Source: Doryteuthis pealeii (Eukaryota > Mollusca > Cephalopoda > Myopsida > Loliginidae). From it: 64,000 nt of DNA. The notes beneath the pieces are model-generated. The model was not told where the DNA came from and did no database searches. It saw nothing but the letters and a program-made list of their open reading frames with translations. This document shows, in pieces, positions 45,659 through 58,441 of this stretch. Each line of letters begins with the position of its first letter. The stretch's first letter is position 1. The stretch is taken from contig CM042157.1 of NCBI GenBank assembly GCA_023376005.1, positions 64,188,311 to 64,252,310 on the forward strand. Direction: 5' to 3'. The translations under genes and the position numbers were made by a program.

Positions 45659-45853
45659 ATTGCTTTTTAAAAACTATTCAGTAACAATGCTGACCCTAAA
45701 GTTTAAAAGAATATGGCTTATCTCCAGTGTGTGTTCACATGTACTGTTTTTGTTTGTGTGCTTTGTTTCTTCATCAAACTGTCAAAAAGCTGATCTAGAC
45801 ACTTCACAAAAGTAGAGCTTCACCATGTTGTGAGTTTGACTGTGTACTTATTC
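45659..45853 (-). other. 5' part of the array B exon with relic fingers and 3' splice site
   Basis: Same structure as 29594-29791, with the acceptor TTCATTCACAG at 45854-45855 and the in-frame TAG before the start codon. Confidence 0.6.
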
Positions 45854-46060
45854 CTGTGAATGAAGAAAAAAAACATTATTAAAGAAAGCAGGAGAAAATT
45901 ATAACTCAGTTTGTCTCAATTAATTTTGATCCTTTATCCAACTGATTCCAGTGAATGAAACCAACTAATCAAGAAATCTAATGTACATACCATAAAATGC
46001 TTATTATTAAATTGGAATACTTGAATTGACTCCATCATTAAATAAACCAAAAAGGGTTGA

Positions 46061-46496
46061 TGTTGTAAGGTTCAAGGTTATAATATATGGTATAACTTGT
46101 TGAAACGAACAAACTTCGACAAGGGTGTTAAATATAACATAGACTTTAATACAGGCACATGGAAGAAGACATAACATGAAATACATGTACAAGGAGACAA
46201 GATATAATAAAAGGACACATTCAATAGTTACGTATATGTACATATAGAATATAGAAGGAGTTAAGGATAGTTCATAAGGTTGAAGTCACTTACTGACTTA
46301 ATCCATACCTGGGACTAGAGGCCCCCACGGGGGTGGGGTGTAGACACAAATGTCTAACCCATGTTGTTCAGCCCGAGAAGAGAAAAGAGAGTGTGAGCGT
46401 TTGAATTAGGCGCTTAAATACTACAGACCCCTGGTGGTCAAAACGGGAACCAGGGGGAAGATAACCAAGAGAAGACAATCCAAGACAATCCCAACA
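46061..46496 (-). mobile_element. LTR of a minus-strand retroelement
   Basis: On the minus strand it begins TGTTGGGATTGTC and ends CCTTACAACA, so the termini are TGTTG..CAACA. Immediately before it on that strand lies a polypurine tract (AAATTTAGGGGGGGTAT, 46497-46513), as expected next to a 3' LTR. A TATA-like TAGTATTTAAGC and an ATTAAA polyadenylation-type signal are at plausible positions. The insertion point follows AGGGTTGA, after which A and C continue differently. Confidence 0.7.
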
Positions 46497-47317
46497 ATAC
46501 CCCCCCTAAATTTTTGGCTAGGCAAAAATTTACAGAAATGAATTACAAAATGTATTTTTTTCATAGACAAGGACGGAGTCTCGAATGTTCGAAGTTTAAC
46601 AAAATAAAGAAATAAAATTTGCATATTACCTATTCAGCAAACAAAAATAACAGTATGAAAAGACAGGAATGTAATTTAAAATGCAAACCAAAGAATTTTC
46701 ATGTTTAAGTCCTGGTGTGAAAAGGTTCCCTAGTCCAGTTGGTACAATTTAAAGAAATCTGTTTCTGGTGGCAAATTTCTTCCAAATTCCTGTGTTGAAA
46801 TAAGGACTGTTTTTATCCTTTAAGGAATTATTTTTCTCCTGGGCAAATGGAGGTAAAATCTGCCCGAGACGATGGGTGTCGCAAAAATGTGTTTCCAAAT
46901 GAAACAAAGGTTTTATTTCATAGTAAATAATTTTTAACATTCTAATTTTGATTTTCCCAGCTCTTTTTTTCAATAACATTAAGAGTTAAATACTAAGGTG
47001 TTAACGAAATGCTAAATTAGTAAAAAGAATATCACATGTATGATTCTCTATAGAAAATTACATTGCTCTAATTCTTTGTGCTAAGAGCTTAACTATGTCA
47101 ACAAAGATTAAGAATTTATCGTAGATTTATTTTAAAAGCAAGAACTTACATTATATATGTAACAAATTTGTTTTTTCTTTTTTTTTTCTAACACATAAAC
47201 TTGGAATTGTTCTTCATATTAAACATAAAAGAAAATATTAAAAAGATAATTTTCCATTTTTTATTGACATTCTAAAATATTCATTAACAATTTACGCATG
47301 TAGAAAAGTCCATGAAT
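46497..47317 (-). mobile_element. Internal remnant of the retroelement and adjacent AT-rich sequence
   Basis: No gag or pol motif is readable. The 76-codon frame at 46749-46979 is not recognised. No second LTR is present, so the 5' part is lost. Confidence 0.4.
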
Positions 47318-49530
47318 TGAGCATACCTACATAGACGCAACCATCCATCTATCTATACATCGACATTATCTATATCTAGTGATGCTCAAATTTGTGGGTG
47401 TAAGGTAGATAACTGTGTAATCAAAGAGACGAGAGTTCTTTTTATTTTTTTCACATAATCGAACATCTTATATTGTTGTATACCCTTTTCTTTACTTCTT
47501 TCTTCTGGTCGTATTTTCTTCTGGCTGGCTTTGCTATTTCTTCATCTATCTTGGTCTGGTCTCTTCTAAGGTCTGGACTTTCTTGGGGACTTCGGGTCTG
47601 GTTTCTGTTAGGGATTTCTCCTTATCAGAAGCCCTGTGTCATTGTTAGTTTTTAGGTAATAAACACTTCGATTTACTTTGATGTTACTTTATTTTCAATT
47701 CCCAACTCAGACATCTGCGCAGGTGAGACTTACATCCTACGAGCTCGGCTCCTACCTTCTGACTGAGACTTACTATCTAAACCGGAAGAGAGGGTCCTCT
47801 CTACCGGTTCTCACGGTATCCACCGGAAGGTTAGGACTGAGGTCAAGCCTTGTCACTCATCCTTCAAGGCCGTGGGCTGTAGCTTATAACGGCCATTTTG
47901 ATTTCTATACTATTGCCATAAATATTAGGTATCTAATAATTATGTAACAATATATGGAAGTACCATTATGTTATTTAGTGACATAATTCTATCTCGTATA
48001 TTTTCACATCCGGGTATTTCAAAGTAAAAGATAAACATTGAATTCTTTAATTTATCACCGAAACATTTAATAGTGAATTTTAAAAGTATTGCGCCAATTA
48101 AAATTTAAAAAAAAAGTTTAATAAAGATTTATTTTTTATTTTAAGAAAGAAGCAGTATGAATTTTTGAAGTGTTAAGAAAAAAACAAACAAACATGTAAA
48201 ATCTTTTTTTTCCTTGTTTATTTATTTACTTTTCTTTTGTTTTTTTTTACCTTAATGGAACCTTTTTAATCATTGATAACTATGAAATTCATTTTGTTGA
48301 TAATTTTAAGGGAAAATGAAAATTTACACACTTGGAATCTCATACCTTTCAGAATCTGTGTTTTACGCCTCAAAGATATGATTCAAAGTTAACAAACCTG
48401 AAAAACGGTAAAAGTTTTTAAATAAAATAACTGGTGCTTTTATTTATTAATATAGCAACACTAAAAATTTCATTAAATTTGGTTAATTCCCTGATTTTTG
48501 GTATTTATATGATGGTGGAATTTCGGTCCGTTAAGTTTGATTTAACCCGAAAACGTTTTAACTTAAAAAAAAAAAAATACAGACTAAATCAAAATTGTAA
48601 ATTAATATTTATTTAGTACTTGAAATAAAAATTATGGTTTTAGCACTGGAAAAAAATTCCAGACACTGAACAAGTAGAGAATGAGCAATATTAGAAAACT
48701 TTACCAAAGAAAAAGAAAAAAAAAAAAAAGAAATTATTCGCCATGTAAATTTTAATATAAACTTATTTTAATTAAAAATTTTAATAGTGAATAATTTCAT
48801 AAACAAAAAAAAATTATTTGCCAATAATTCCTGTTTACGTGAATGAAAATTTACATAAGTTGAGAAAAAATATTAAATGAAAATAAAAAAACTGCCAAAG
48901 TGAAATTTTATTTCACATGTCTAACAAAACTTTAAGTGTTTTTTTTAAATATCATTACAAAAATTATAGTATAAATACTAGTTAGTGTTAGTCTAATCAT
49001 ATATAGAATAAAAATACTCGCGCAAAATATATTTTTATGAACATTCAGTTTTTAGAAGTCTTATTTCATTATTTAATAATTTAAAATGCTTTCTTTTAAT
49101 TAGGTATTATTTTCAAATTTACTATTTTTGAAAGGAATATAAAAGAAAATAAATAAAAGAACAACATACCTTTTGAAATGAATTCGAGTAACTTGTGAAA
49201 TGCGTTGAAATCATTTACAACTTACAATGTAAAATCCCTTTTCAGAAACGGAGATAACTTGGCCCGTTTTGTCTTTCATACTTAAAATTGACGATAAAAA
49301 AAATCTTTAAAATTCTTGGAAAATATGCCGCACATCATAGCGCATTTTTTTAACTTAGATTTGTTAAAAGATAAAATTTAGGGCTATCTTTAGTTAAATT
49401 TTCAAGTTAGTACCGGATGCTGTAAGACATGTAAAACTGACCTTGAAATTTTTAAGGTAGTAAAAAACTCAGTTTAACTTAGATAAAATAATATTTTTTT
49501 GCATCAATTTTTTAATACTACGAAAAAACA
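47318..49530 (-). repeat. Repeat X, inverted copy
   Basis: Reverse complement of about 32200-33430, with the solo LTR at 47474-47949 inserted. The inversion boundary is near 47385, where a forward ACATCGACATTATCTATAT meets the reversed CTCAAATTTGTG. With the forward copy it encloses array B and the second duplication copy, giving a large inverted repeat about 15 kb apart. Confidence 0.6.
47474..47949 (+). mobile_element. Solo LTR with 4-bp target duplication
   Basis: 476 bases from TGTTGTATACC to TATGTAACA, flanked by ATAT (47470-47473) and ATAT (47950-47953). The uninterrupted target is visible in the forward X copies (near 105-125 and 33345-33365). An AATAAA signal lies at 47658-47663. The composition is GC-richer than the surroundings. 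No internal domain remains. Confidence 0.8.
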
Positions 49531-50154
49531 AAAAACATGCTACATTATTTATTTTTTGAGTTTTGAGAATATAACTTTTGAATTTTAAAATCACTTTTTT
49601 TAGGGTATTGAATTCATATTTTTTTCTTCTAAGTATTCTTTAGGATATGATCTTTCAAGAAATGTAAAAATTATTTTTCTTCAAATAGTCAAAGTTCCCC
49701 CTAATAAAATCAACTAATAGTTATAAAATTAAGTCGTCGGAATATAATTTGGTGAAAATTTCATTAAAATTGGACAATCAGTTTTAAGAAAATAACTTTT
49801 GAATTTTAAAATCAATTATTTAGTGTATTGAATTTATATTTTTTTTATTTTTCTATATATTCTTCAGGACATGATCTTTCAAGAAATTCAAAAATTAGGT
49901 ACCGGGCTTTTTTTTTCTTCTTCAAATAGTAAAGTTCGCCCCTACCCAAATTCTGAATTGATAAAAAAAATTTTGCTCTCAAGTTTTTTTTAATAAAGTA
50001 AACTAATGGTTATAAAATTAAGTCATCGGAAAATAATTTGGTGAAAATTGCATTAAAATTGGACAATTCCCTGATTTTTGGTAATTGTTTTAAAATTAAG
50101 AAATTTAAAAAAAATCTCCCTTGGCAATCCTTGAGCATGGCTATTTATATACAT
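49531..50154 (+). repeat. Direct repeat of about 240 bp, two copies
   Basis: Segments starting at about 49563 and 49792 share ATAACTTTTGAATTTTAAAA, GACATGATCTTTCAAGAAAT-like and TTATAAAATTAAGTC blocks. No gene. Confidence 0.65.
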
Positions 50155-51726
50155 TAGGTACCACCAAACCGTTTAGGCCATCTTGAATAAAACGGAAATT
50201 GATATTTCCGAACTTTGTTTATAAAAAATCTCGTAAAAAAAAGATTGTACAGGGTTGTTACAAAGAAAAATAGTTAATTCAATGATCAAATTATCCGATT
50301 GGCAAAAATTACATCTTTATCTTAAAAAATAAACAAACCTATCCATATTACATGCAAAAGGGTAATTTTCAGACCACAATTTAGACAGAAAGAAATACAT
50401 ATTATTACCCTCTTACGGTTATGCATCTAAGTACAGATGGGTGTAATGGACAAACTTTTTTAGCCAAATTTTTTCTATTAAAATGAATAAAATCTTTAAA
50501 AACTTTAATATTACAATTTACTATGAATAAAAACTTGAAAAAATTTAATCTTAAAATTTCGCAGTGAAATTGACGTTAAAAAATGTCTTCGGTTTTAGTA
50601 TTAATTCTTAAAATCGAAAATAAAATGAAAATTTGAATATTTTTTCTAATAGAAAAACTGATAAAACAATCATTCAATATATTATTTTTATTCTAATTGG
50701 TCGTAAAAGTTAAATAAAATAATTTTTTACGCTCAGAAAAACAAACTTTAGTTACCGAGAAGCGTCTTGTCTCTTTGTATTAAAACAAAACAAATATGTC
50801 AGTTTTGCTCTTCCGTATATTCTAAGAATCACACATTACTATTCAACAATAAAAATTACAAATTCTTTTAAAAATATTAATCGAGCACGGATCGGACCAA
50901 CTTTTAGTTCACTTGAATTCTAAAATTCATATTTTTAAATATCCGTGAAAAATTCGATTTTTTTCCGCAGAAAAAAAAAAATTAAATTTATTTCATGCAG
51001 AAAATAAAAATATTTAATCACACAAAAGATTGAAAATCTCGTAAAAATTAATTTCTTAAAAAATTTTTTTTTTTCTTTTGACAATTTAATAGAATATAGT
51101 ACATACTAATTACATAAGCAAAAAAAAGTTTTCAAATATTAATATTATGTCATTTTTTTGCACTTTTTATTTCCGATTTCATTAATTTTTCCTAAAAAAC
51201 TATAGTTCGGTACATTATACAATTTCATTGATATAGTTATTCAGCCTCTTATCTTTATAGAAAAAAAGTACCAAATTTTTTTTCCATGTCATTTTTTTTA
51301 TCCCATAAAATAAAATAGGGGGTGGTGATAGACCTTGTAAAAAAATATTTCCCCTAATATATTTGAGAAAAAAAACTATTTCAGATGTATTTACATCCAA
51401 TGGTAAACATTTATGGAAATTTTCGTGAAAATCGGACCATTAATTGATTTTTCATAGAATTTTAAAAAATCCTCTTATCGTAACTTGTTTTTAGCTACGT
51501 TAAATTTCAGTTGATTTAACAGTGCAAAAATGAAAACATTGTTTTTCAATCATAATTTTAATTATTTTCGTAAGCTGAGAAAAAAATTAAAAAATCATCA
51601 GGAGTTTGTTTAATGTTTTTTCTTTCGAATGTAAAATTTTTTTCAAGAAAATATTAATTTTTCTGCAAGTTTCATTGTGTTAAATGTAGGGGGGTACATT
51701 GCACAGGGTCAAATTGGTGGTACCTA
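50155..51726 (+). mobile_element. GT-family element, full length reference copy
   Basis: Starts TAGGTACCACCAAACC followed by GTTTAGGCCATCTTGAATAA and ends AAATTGGTGGTACCTA. The perfect terminal inverted repeat is short (GGTACCACCAA) and flanked by TA on both sides, which fits a TA target duplication. At about 1.57 kb it has no ORF above about 60 codons and no recognisable DDE transposase, so it is non-autonomous. Many other GT pieces in the window can be read as truncations of this form. Confidence 0.8.
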
Positions 51727-51807
51727 ATATACATGCATGAATTCATAAACAGTAAACATTGTATTTAAATATAAATGTATAAACCCATATAGATACAAGG
51801 TACGATA

Positions 51808-51868
<61 letters not shown>

Positions 51869-52467
51869 CGGGGAGGGGGGGGGGGTACGACACTGGTCAG
51901 TGGGTGGCAGAATCATATTTTCACAAGGTTCAGAATTTCGCTTAACACCGGCAACAAAATTGCCTACTGTTTTAATGTTTGACGTAAAAGTAACGTAGCA
52001 AATTGATCCACCCATAAAAATTACACAGACTACTTTCCACAATAAAATATCTACATAAAAAGATGAATTGTTTTTTTAATAAATCTAATACATAAATAAA
52101 ATTTGCAGAAAAATTAAAACAAAAAAATTGATGGCGGTAGCAATCGGTAAACTTCAATCCTTAAGTAAAAGTTAAATAAACTTTTTAAGAAAAAATACGT
52201 CATTTTCACATGCAAAGAAATAAATTAAGAAAAAATTATACTTACTTTTTTTATACCATTGAGCAATGAGATATTTAGAGAAAAGTAAGAAACTATAATA
52301 TTTTAAATAAACTAATATTTTCTGTTTGAATTAAATTTAAAAAACAGCAGCCATTTGCAAACGATGCTAAATGCTCAATAGATAAAGTCAAGGGAGATAA
52401 TTCGAATTTGAGAATTGAGATTAGTAACACCGTTGATTAGTAGTAGTACATTAATGTAGGGACTGGC
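51727..52467. other. Unit module, fourth unit, with (GA)n tract
   Basis: Matches 225-378 and 798-1330. The GA tract is at 51812-51864 and is followed by a G-run. The MITE is absent here (empty site near 51951-51958). Confidence 0.7.
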
Positions 52468-53490
52468 AAACTGAGCCTAAAATGCGTTTTTGACAAAATG
52501 ACTTTAGCCCCCCTACAGAAAATAATTTACCAAAAATCAGGGAATAATCGGATTTTAATGAAATTTTCAGTGTTTATTTATCAATGAATGATCTTTATAA
52601 TGCATTATTTATTTTATTTCAAAACTTTCACATTTTTTTTCAGGTCGCTTAATGTTGGGGGCGTAAAATGTTTTTCAAGTTGGTCATATATTGTACTAAT
52701 TACAGTATAAATAATGAGATAAAAGACCGAACTTATGAATGGAAACAAAAAAAAAATCTTTTTTGCGGTTGCGCTTCTATGAGAAAATAAGTACCAAAAA
52801 TCGAAAAATAAAATGTAAAAAAATAAATAATTTATTTTTTGGAGATTTCTTTTTTACTCATTTCGAAAATTATTCAATTGGCTATTATTTTATATAAGAA
52901 AAAATTATACATCGATGTTTTTTCTGCTTAAAAAGGGGAGGGAGTACATTTTCAATCGAGTTTTTCTTCAAAACGTATACTTTTTTCGAAAAAATAAGGT
53001 TTGCATTAAGTAGATATTAATTTTTATTATCTAAAAATATAACATTTTAAACTTAACATCAGCATTTTAATATTTTAAATGAATTTTATATATTAATTTT
53101 TCATAGCAAAAATATTAAATTAAAGTTTTGAAATAAAATAACTGATGCATTATAAAATTCATTAATTGTTAAATCAATACTGAAAATTTCATTAAAATCG
53201 GATAATTACCTGATTTTTGGTAAATTTTTTTGCAAACGCGAATGGTACAGTAAAATTGTAAACAAGCACTTAAAAACATCGAAAACGCGGTTGACTGGCT
53301 GATATCGTCGAAATTGACCAAAACAAATACTTTTAAATCTATTAAAAATAAACTGCATATGTAATGATATTTTTCTTTTTTTTTAATGATGGTTATTACT
53401 TATCGACAAAGTTTGACCTTAAATAATAGACTTAATTATTTCTAATTCGCTTTTAAAATTCCTAGCAGATGACAAATTTGCCTATAGCTA
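52468..53490 (+). mobile_element. Repeat Y without the nested GT element
   Basis: Continuous across CAAGTTGGTCATATATTG and TACTAATTACAG near 52675-52700, the point where GT is inserted in the other forward copies. This gives the ancestral state. Confidence 0.7.
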
Positions 53491-53496
53491 GAACAA

Positions 53497-54412
53497 TAGG
53501 TATAACCATTTTCGGGTCACATGATCAGTTTAAGCTATTTTGAATAAAGGAAAGTAAATATTTTTGAACTTTGTTTTTTAAAAATCTCGCAAAAAGAAAA
53601 TAATGATCATACAGAGTTGTTTTAAAGTAAAACAGTTAATTCCAAGATCAAATTATCTGATTGGGAAAAATGACACCATTATATTAAAAAATAAATAAAA
53701 TAATTCGCCTCACTAGTAAAACTAGTGTTGAAACTAGGACTGTAAATTTACATCTTTGACATTTATAGATTTAAATGTATGGGTGGCTGTATTCGACATA
53801 ATTGTTTTCTTGTGCATATTCAATAACCAATTATTGGTTTTCAACGATTTTTCGAAAGATTTTTTTTTGTGGTAGTTTCAGAATAACATTGGAATTTTTT
53901 TTTTGTTGAACTTATAGGGTAACTGAAGCAAAGAAAAGATAATAAGTATTCCAAATGTTGTCAGTTTTGCTCTTCCGTATATTATAAGAATCAATCATTA
54001 CTATTCAACATTTAAAAAATTGTACACGCAAAAAAAGATTTTTAAACATTAAAACAAAAAAAAAAAAACAACAAATTATTTAAGCACATAAAAGATTTTG
54101 AATCTCTTAAAAATTAATTTAAAAAAATCATTTTTCTTGAAAATTTAATAGAATGTAGTACATATCAATTAAAAAAGCAAAAAAAAAAGTTTTCAAATAA
54201 TGATATTATGACATTTTTTGCACTTTTTATTTCAGAATTCATGAATTTTTCCAACAAAAACTACTGCGTTGAATATTATACAAATTTTTTGATATGGTTA
54301 TTCAGACTCTTATCTTTATAGAAAAAAAGTAAAAACGTTTTTTGACAGTTCATTTTTTTTATATCTCATAAATATATAATAGGGAGGCGGGTAGACCTTG
54401 TAAAAAACAATA
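53497..54412 (+). mobile_element. GT-family subfamily copy, right end missing
   Basis: Starts TAGGTATAACCATTTTCGGG with TCACATGATCAGTTTAAG. The inner part around 53720-53880 is special to this subfamily and to 14130-14300. It is cut off after GTAGACCTTGTAAAAAAC. Confidence 0.65.
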
Positions 54413-54734
54413 TTGGTTGTTTTTTTTGTTTTGTTTTTTAAGTGACACCGCTTTGGCTATGGACTTCAATCGTAGGGGGGGGGGGTTTCAGCAGCCACCA
54501 GCTAGCAGTTTTAGAGGCAAGAGGCTGGGACGGAACTCTGTGAATATACCCTTCGATTCTAATGATATTATTTTTTGCATACTATTCTGTCTTTGTACCA
54601 TTATTTCAAATTATGATGATTATGATGCTGCTGCTGCTGGTGATGTTAATAAAATAAAGGAGAGAATAATATTATTATTGAATCCTTTCCGTCCACTAAG
54701 GACGATGGTGTAGTGTAAAAAAAAAAAATCATGT
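54413..54734. other. Short GC-richer segment before the LINE fragment
   Basis: Contains AGCAGCCACCAGCTAGCAG and a (CTG)n tract at about 54627-54640. The 98-codon frame is not conserved in the sister units. It is possibly LINE-associated. Confidence 0.4.
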
Positions 54735-55130
54735 GACTCTTCGGCCAATTCTTGAGTTACACTTTAGTGCACTGAATGCACACAAACTGTGATGCTTACT
54801 GGGGCTGCTGGCTTTTCTCTCTCTTTCTGGCTCTTTTTGCTGTCGAGGCTACTCTCCTCGCTGCCTCACCCCTCCACATGCCTTGCTTAATGTTGAGGTG
54901 CCAGGCCGCTCTATTTTTTGCATCTACCTCCCATGTGTTTATGTCAATATGGCATATCCTCATAACTCTCCTGCAGACATCTTTAAATCATAGGCGTGGT
55001 CTACCAACCGATCAGTAGCCTTTTACTAATTCATCATACAAAAGATCTTTTGGGATGCATCCATTTTCCATTCTCCTAACATGTCCAAGTCAGCAAAGGC
55101 GCCTCTCACAGAGAATGGAGAACATGCTGT
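54735..55130 (-). pseudogene. LINE ORF2 C-terminal fragment, third copy
   Basis: Homologous to 6125-6560 and 39490-39890 and in the same orientation, more diverged. It still holds the reversed sequence of the LGHVRRMENG segment near 55065-55085. Confidence 0.75.
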
Positions 55131-56459
55131 TCATGTTGGCGTATGAGAATAATAAAGTAAGGAATTAAAAGGAATAAAAATAAACTTTTTAACAAGATAA
55201 AAAGAACGTGGAAAAAAAAGTATTAACATTGTTGTAGAGTTTGTTTAGTTTAGGTCAGAATAGGCTACAGGTAAATTGGTAATTTAGTTAAGTCAGGGTT
55301 TGTTACATAGTACCAGTAGAAAACAGGATAGAAACGCACAACTCAGAGTTTCACATTTTCAATCCTCAGGTGAACAAGTATTCAAAATGTCTGACTTTTT
55401 CAATTGAACAAATATTGTTTTATATACGTTTTATATTTCTAATACTTTTTAGTGTATTCACTATAACATTTCTACAGTATTTATTCTACTTGAAATTTAT
55501 TTACAATTTCCCCAAATTTATTTTTGGATAATTTGAAGAAATTAAGTGGAAAGATCTGTAGTAGTAGTAGTAGTAGTAATAGTAGTAATACAATTTATTT
55601 TTAGATTATTTAATGACATATCAGTGACGCATAAGTTATTTAATGCCGAAAGTTGATTCATATATAAATATAATGTAGGGATAGGCAAAAAGTGAGAAAA
55701 CTTAATGTTTTTATAACGTTGAGTTATCCCCCCTTTTTTTTAAATCAGCAAATGAAAATGGGTCAGTTGGAGATTGTCTAAAGTAGAAATAGGAAACTTA
55801 GTTTTCAACTGAGATTTTTAGACAAGTTACAGATATTTCTTTTTCTTTTCTTTTTTATATATTATTTTCTACTTGAAATTTATTAATAATTTACCCAACA
55901 TTTTCTTGGTAAGGAAAATGAGAGATATAACTGCTGCTGGTCTTAGTGGAAAGAAAATGCTCAACACTTCATACTGATATGATAAGTTTATTTAATAAAC
56001 ACCATAAAAACTGTACAAAGGAAGAAATAGATAACATTCAATAAAAGATGACAATAAATACATTTCAATAGAAATGGAAACACAATAAAGAAATGGATAC
56101 ACAGTGTCTTATACATATTCTAACATATGCTAACAGGTAAATTTAGTGACTGATACAAGATACAGAACAGTGAAAGACATAACCCAAAACAGCTGATACA
56201 ACCCAATGAAGGAGGCATATTTAGTGACCAACAGCTTTAAAAATTTATTTTAGGAACTTTTAGGATACTCTACAAATAACTTTTAATAACGGCCAGATTC
56301 TTACTCCTTAGAATCAGGACCTTCTAATCTTTTATTTGTTTATGTTTCTAATACTTTTTAGTGTATTCACTATAACATTTCTACAGTATTTATTCTACTT
56401 ATGTCTTAGGGCAACTCCATATCAAATCATCCAGAAAAAAGTAAAACTGTCACCCACCT
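55131..56459. other. Unit sequence upstream of a low-complexity block
   Basis: A mosaic of segments also found at 1270-1430, 24184-24370, 26560-26780 and 57500-57720. It includes a (TAG)n tract at about 55558-55588. No gene. Confidence 0.5.
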
Positions 56460-57060
56460 GCTTCAATTTTTATTTTTATTTTTTTATTTTATTTTTTTAT
56501 TATTTTTATTTTATTTTATTTTATTATTTTTATTTTAAAATTATTATTATTATTTATTTTATTATTTTTATTTTTATTTTAAAATCATTATTATTTATTT
56601 TTATTATTTTTATTTTATTTTTATTTTTATTTTAAAATCATTATTATTATTTTTATTATTTTTATTTTTATTTTATTTTTATTTTAAAATCATTATTATT
56701 TATTTTTATTATTTTTATTTTATTTTTTTTATTTTTAATTTTAATATATAATATATAATTTTTATATATATTTTAATATATATTTTATATATATATATAT
56801 ATATTATATATAGTATATATATATAATATATAGTATAATTATATATAGTATAAGTATATAATATATAGTATAATTATATAGTATAAGTTTATTTTTATAT
56901 ATATTTTTATATATATTTTAATATATATATTATATATTTTATATATATTATATATTTTATATAATATATATATTCTAATATATAATATATAATTTTTATA
57001 TAATTTAATATGTAATTTTTATTTTTAAATTTTATTTTTATTTTTATTTTTATTTTTCCA
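56460..57060. repeat. Low-complexity (TTTTA)n / (TA)n block
   Basis: About 600 bases of TTTTA, TTATTA and TATATA variants with recurring AAAATCATTATTATT. The Phe/Ile-rich frame there is spurious. Confidence 0.95.
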
Positions 57061-58120
57061 TAATTTTGTAGTGGGGGACTGTGTTAAAGTTGGACAATCC
57101 TCAAAATTTGAGCTTCTAATTCCAAAATTTGGTGGAGTTAAAAATCGACAATTTTTAGCTCTCCAAATTTGGTGGGTTTCATGAAAATTTAACAATTACA
57201 TTTTAATAGAAATGGAAACATAATAAAGAAATGGATATGTAGTGTCTTATACATATTCTTATTGAATTACCCCTTTTACTTGCAGTAGTAAACTAAATAG
57301 GGTTTGTATATGGGCTTTGCTTCCGTTACCCATTTCCACTTTGAGTCCTATATTTGTAAGTGAATTGAAGGGATCAGCAGCAACTAATAAAATTGTATTC
57401 ATAAAAATCAACTAAATTATTCTAACACTAGATATTGTGGTGGTAGTTTAATTGGCAAAAAAAAATACTTATATAAAAATAAGGTATAGCTAACATGTTT
57501 ATTTAGAGACTGTTACAAGAGAAAGAACAGTGAAACAGCTGATACAACCCAATGAAGGAGGCATATTTAGTGACCAACAGCTTTAAAAATTTATTTTAGG
57601 AACTTTTAGGATATTCTACAAATAACTTTTAATAACAGTCAGATTCTTACACCTTAGAATCAGAACCTTCTAATCTTTCATTTGTTTATATTCCTAATAC
57701 TTTTTAGTGTATTGTTTCATTATACTTGTGTCTTAACCAGGTAATATTTCTCCATTTTCCTTAAGCCATTCTAAATAATTAAGGGTATTCAAAACTATAG
57801 TTTGGCAACACTGCACGGGGAGTAACCAGTTCACTGGTAATGGAAGAGAGGGGGTGGGGTTAGAAAAACTGAACATGCTGATATTTTAGTTGGTTTCTAT
57901 TGACAGCCACACCTGGATAAGACAAGTTGTGTTGTAGGTATATAATTACAAATGAGTGAATTTAGAAGAGTGTAATAAAAAGAGAAAGAAGACAGGACTT
58001 TGCTTGAGAGATTTAGACACTGAGGATCGAAATTCATATTAAAAAAACACAGGTGAGATAAAATGTCTATATCCCTTTAGATTAGCTTTACTTAAGTTCT
58101 TAAGTGTAATGGTTAATGAG
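57061..58120. other. Unit sequence, non-coding
   Basis: Contains relatives of 26780-27030, 43500-43620 and 42866-42960. No gene is supported. Confidence 0.5.
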
Positions 58121-58125
58121 CTAGT

Positions 58126-58441
58126 CAAGAGATAGAGATAGATAGATAGATAGAGAGATAGAGACAGAGGCAGACAGACAGACAGACAGACAGAGATAGA
58201 CATAAACATAGACATAGGTAGATCTGACGATACTGAGATATATATATATATATAGAGAGAGAGACAGACAGACAGAGACAGAGATAGACATAGGCAGATT
58301 TGTAGAAATTGAAATAGACAGACAGACAGACAGACAGAGAGGCAGAGAGACAGATTTGAAGAAACTGAGATAGATAGAGCGATAGAGATAGATAGATAGA
58401 TAGATAGAGCGATAGAGAGAGAGAGAGACAGACAGACAGAC
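58126..58441. repeat. (GATA)n/(GACA)n microsatellite
   Basis: About 300 bases of GATA, GACA and GAGA repeats, interrupted three times by a GATTTG(A/T)AGAAA(C/T)TGA-like unit. The serine/leucine-rich minus-strand frame is an artefact of the repeat. Confidence 0.95.

Noticed and set aside
47473..47655. 60-codon plus-strand ORF with hydrophobic residues
   Set aside because: It lies inside the solo LTR, before its polyadenylation signal, and shows no retroviral domain.
56336..56635. 99-codon Phe/Ile-rich membrane-like ORF
   Set aside because: It is low-complexity TTTTA/TTATTA sequence.
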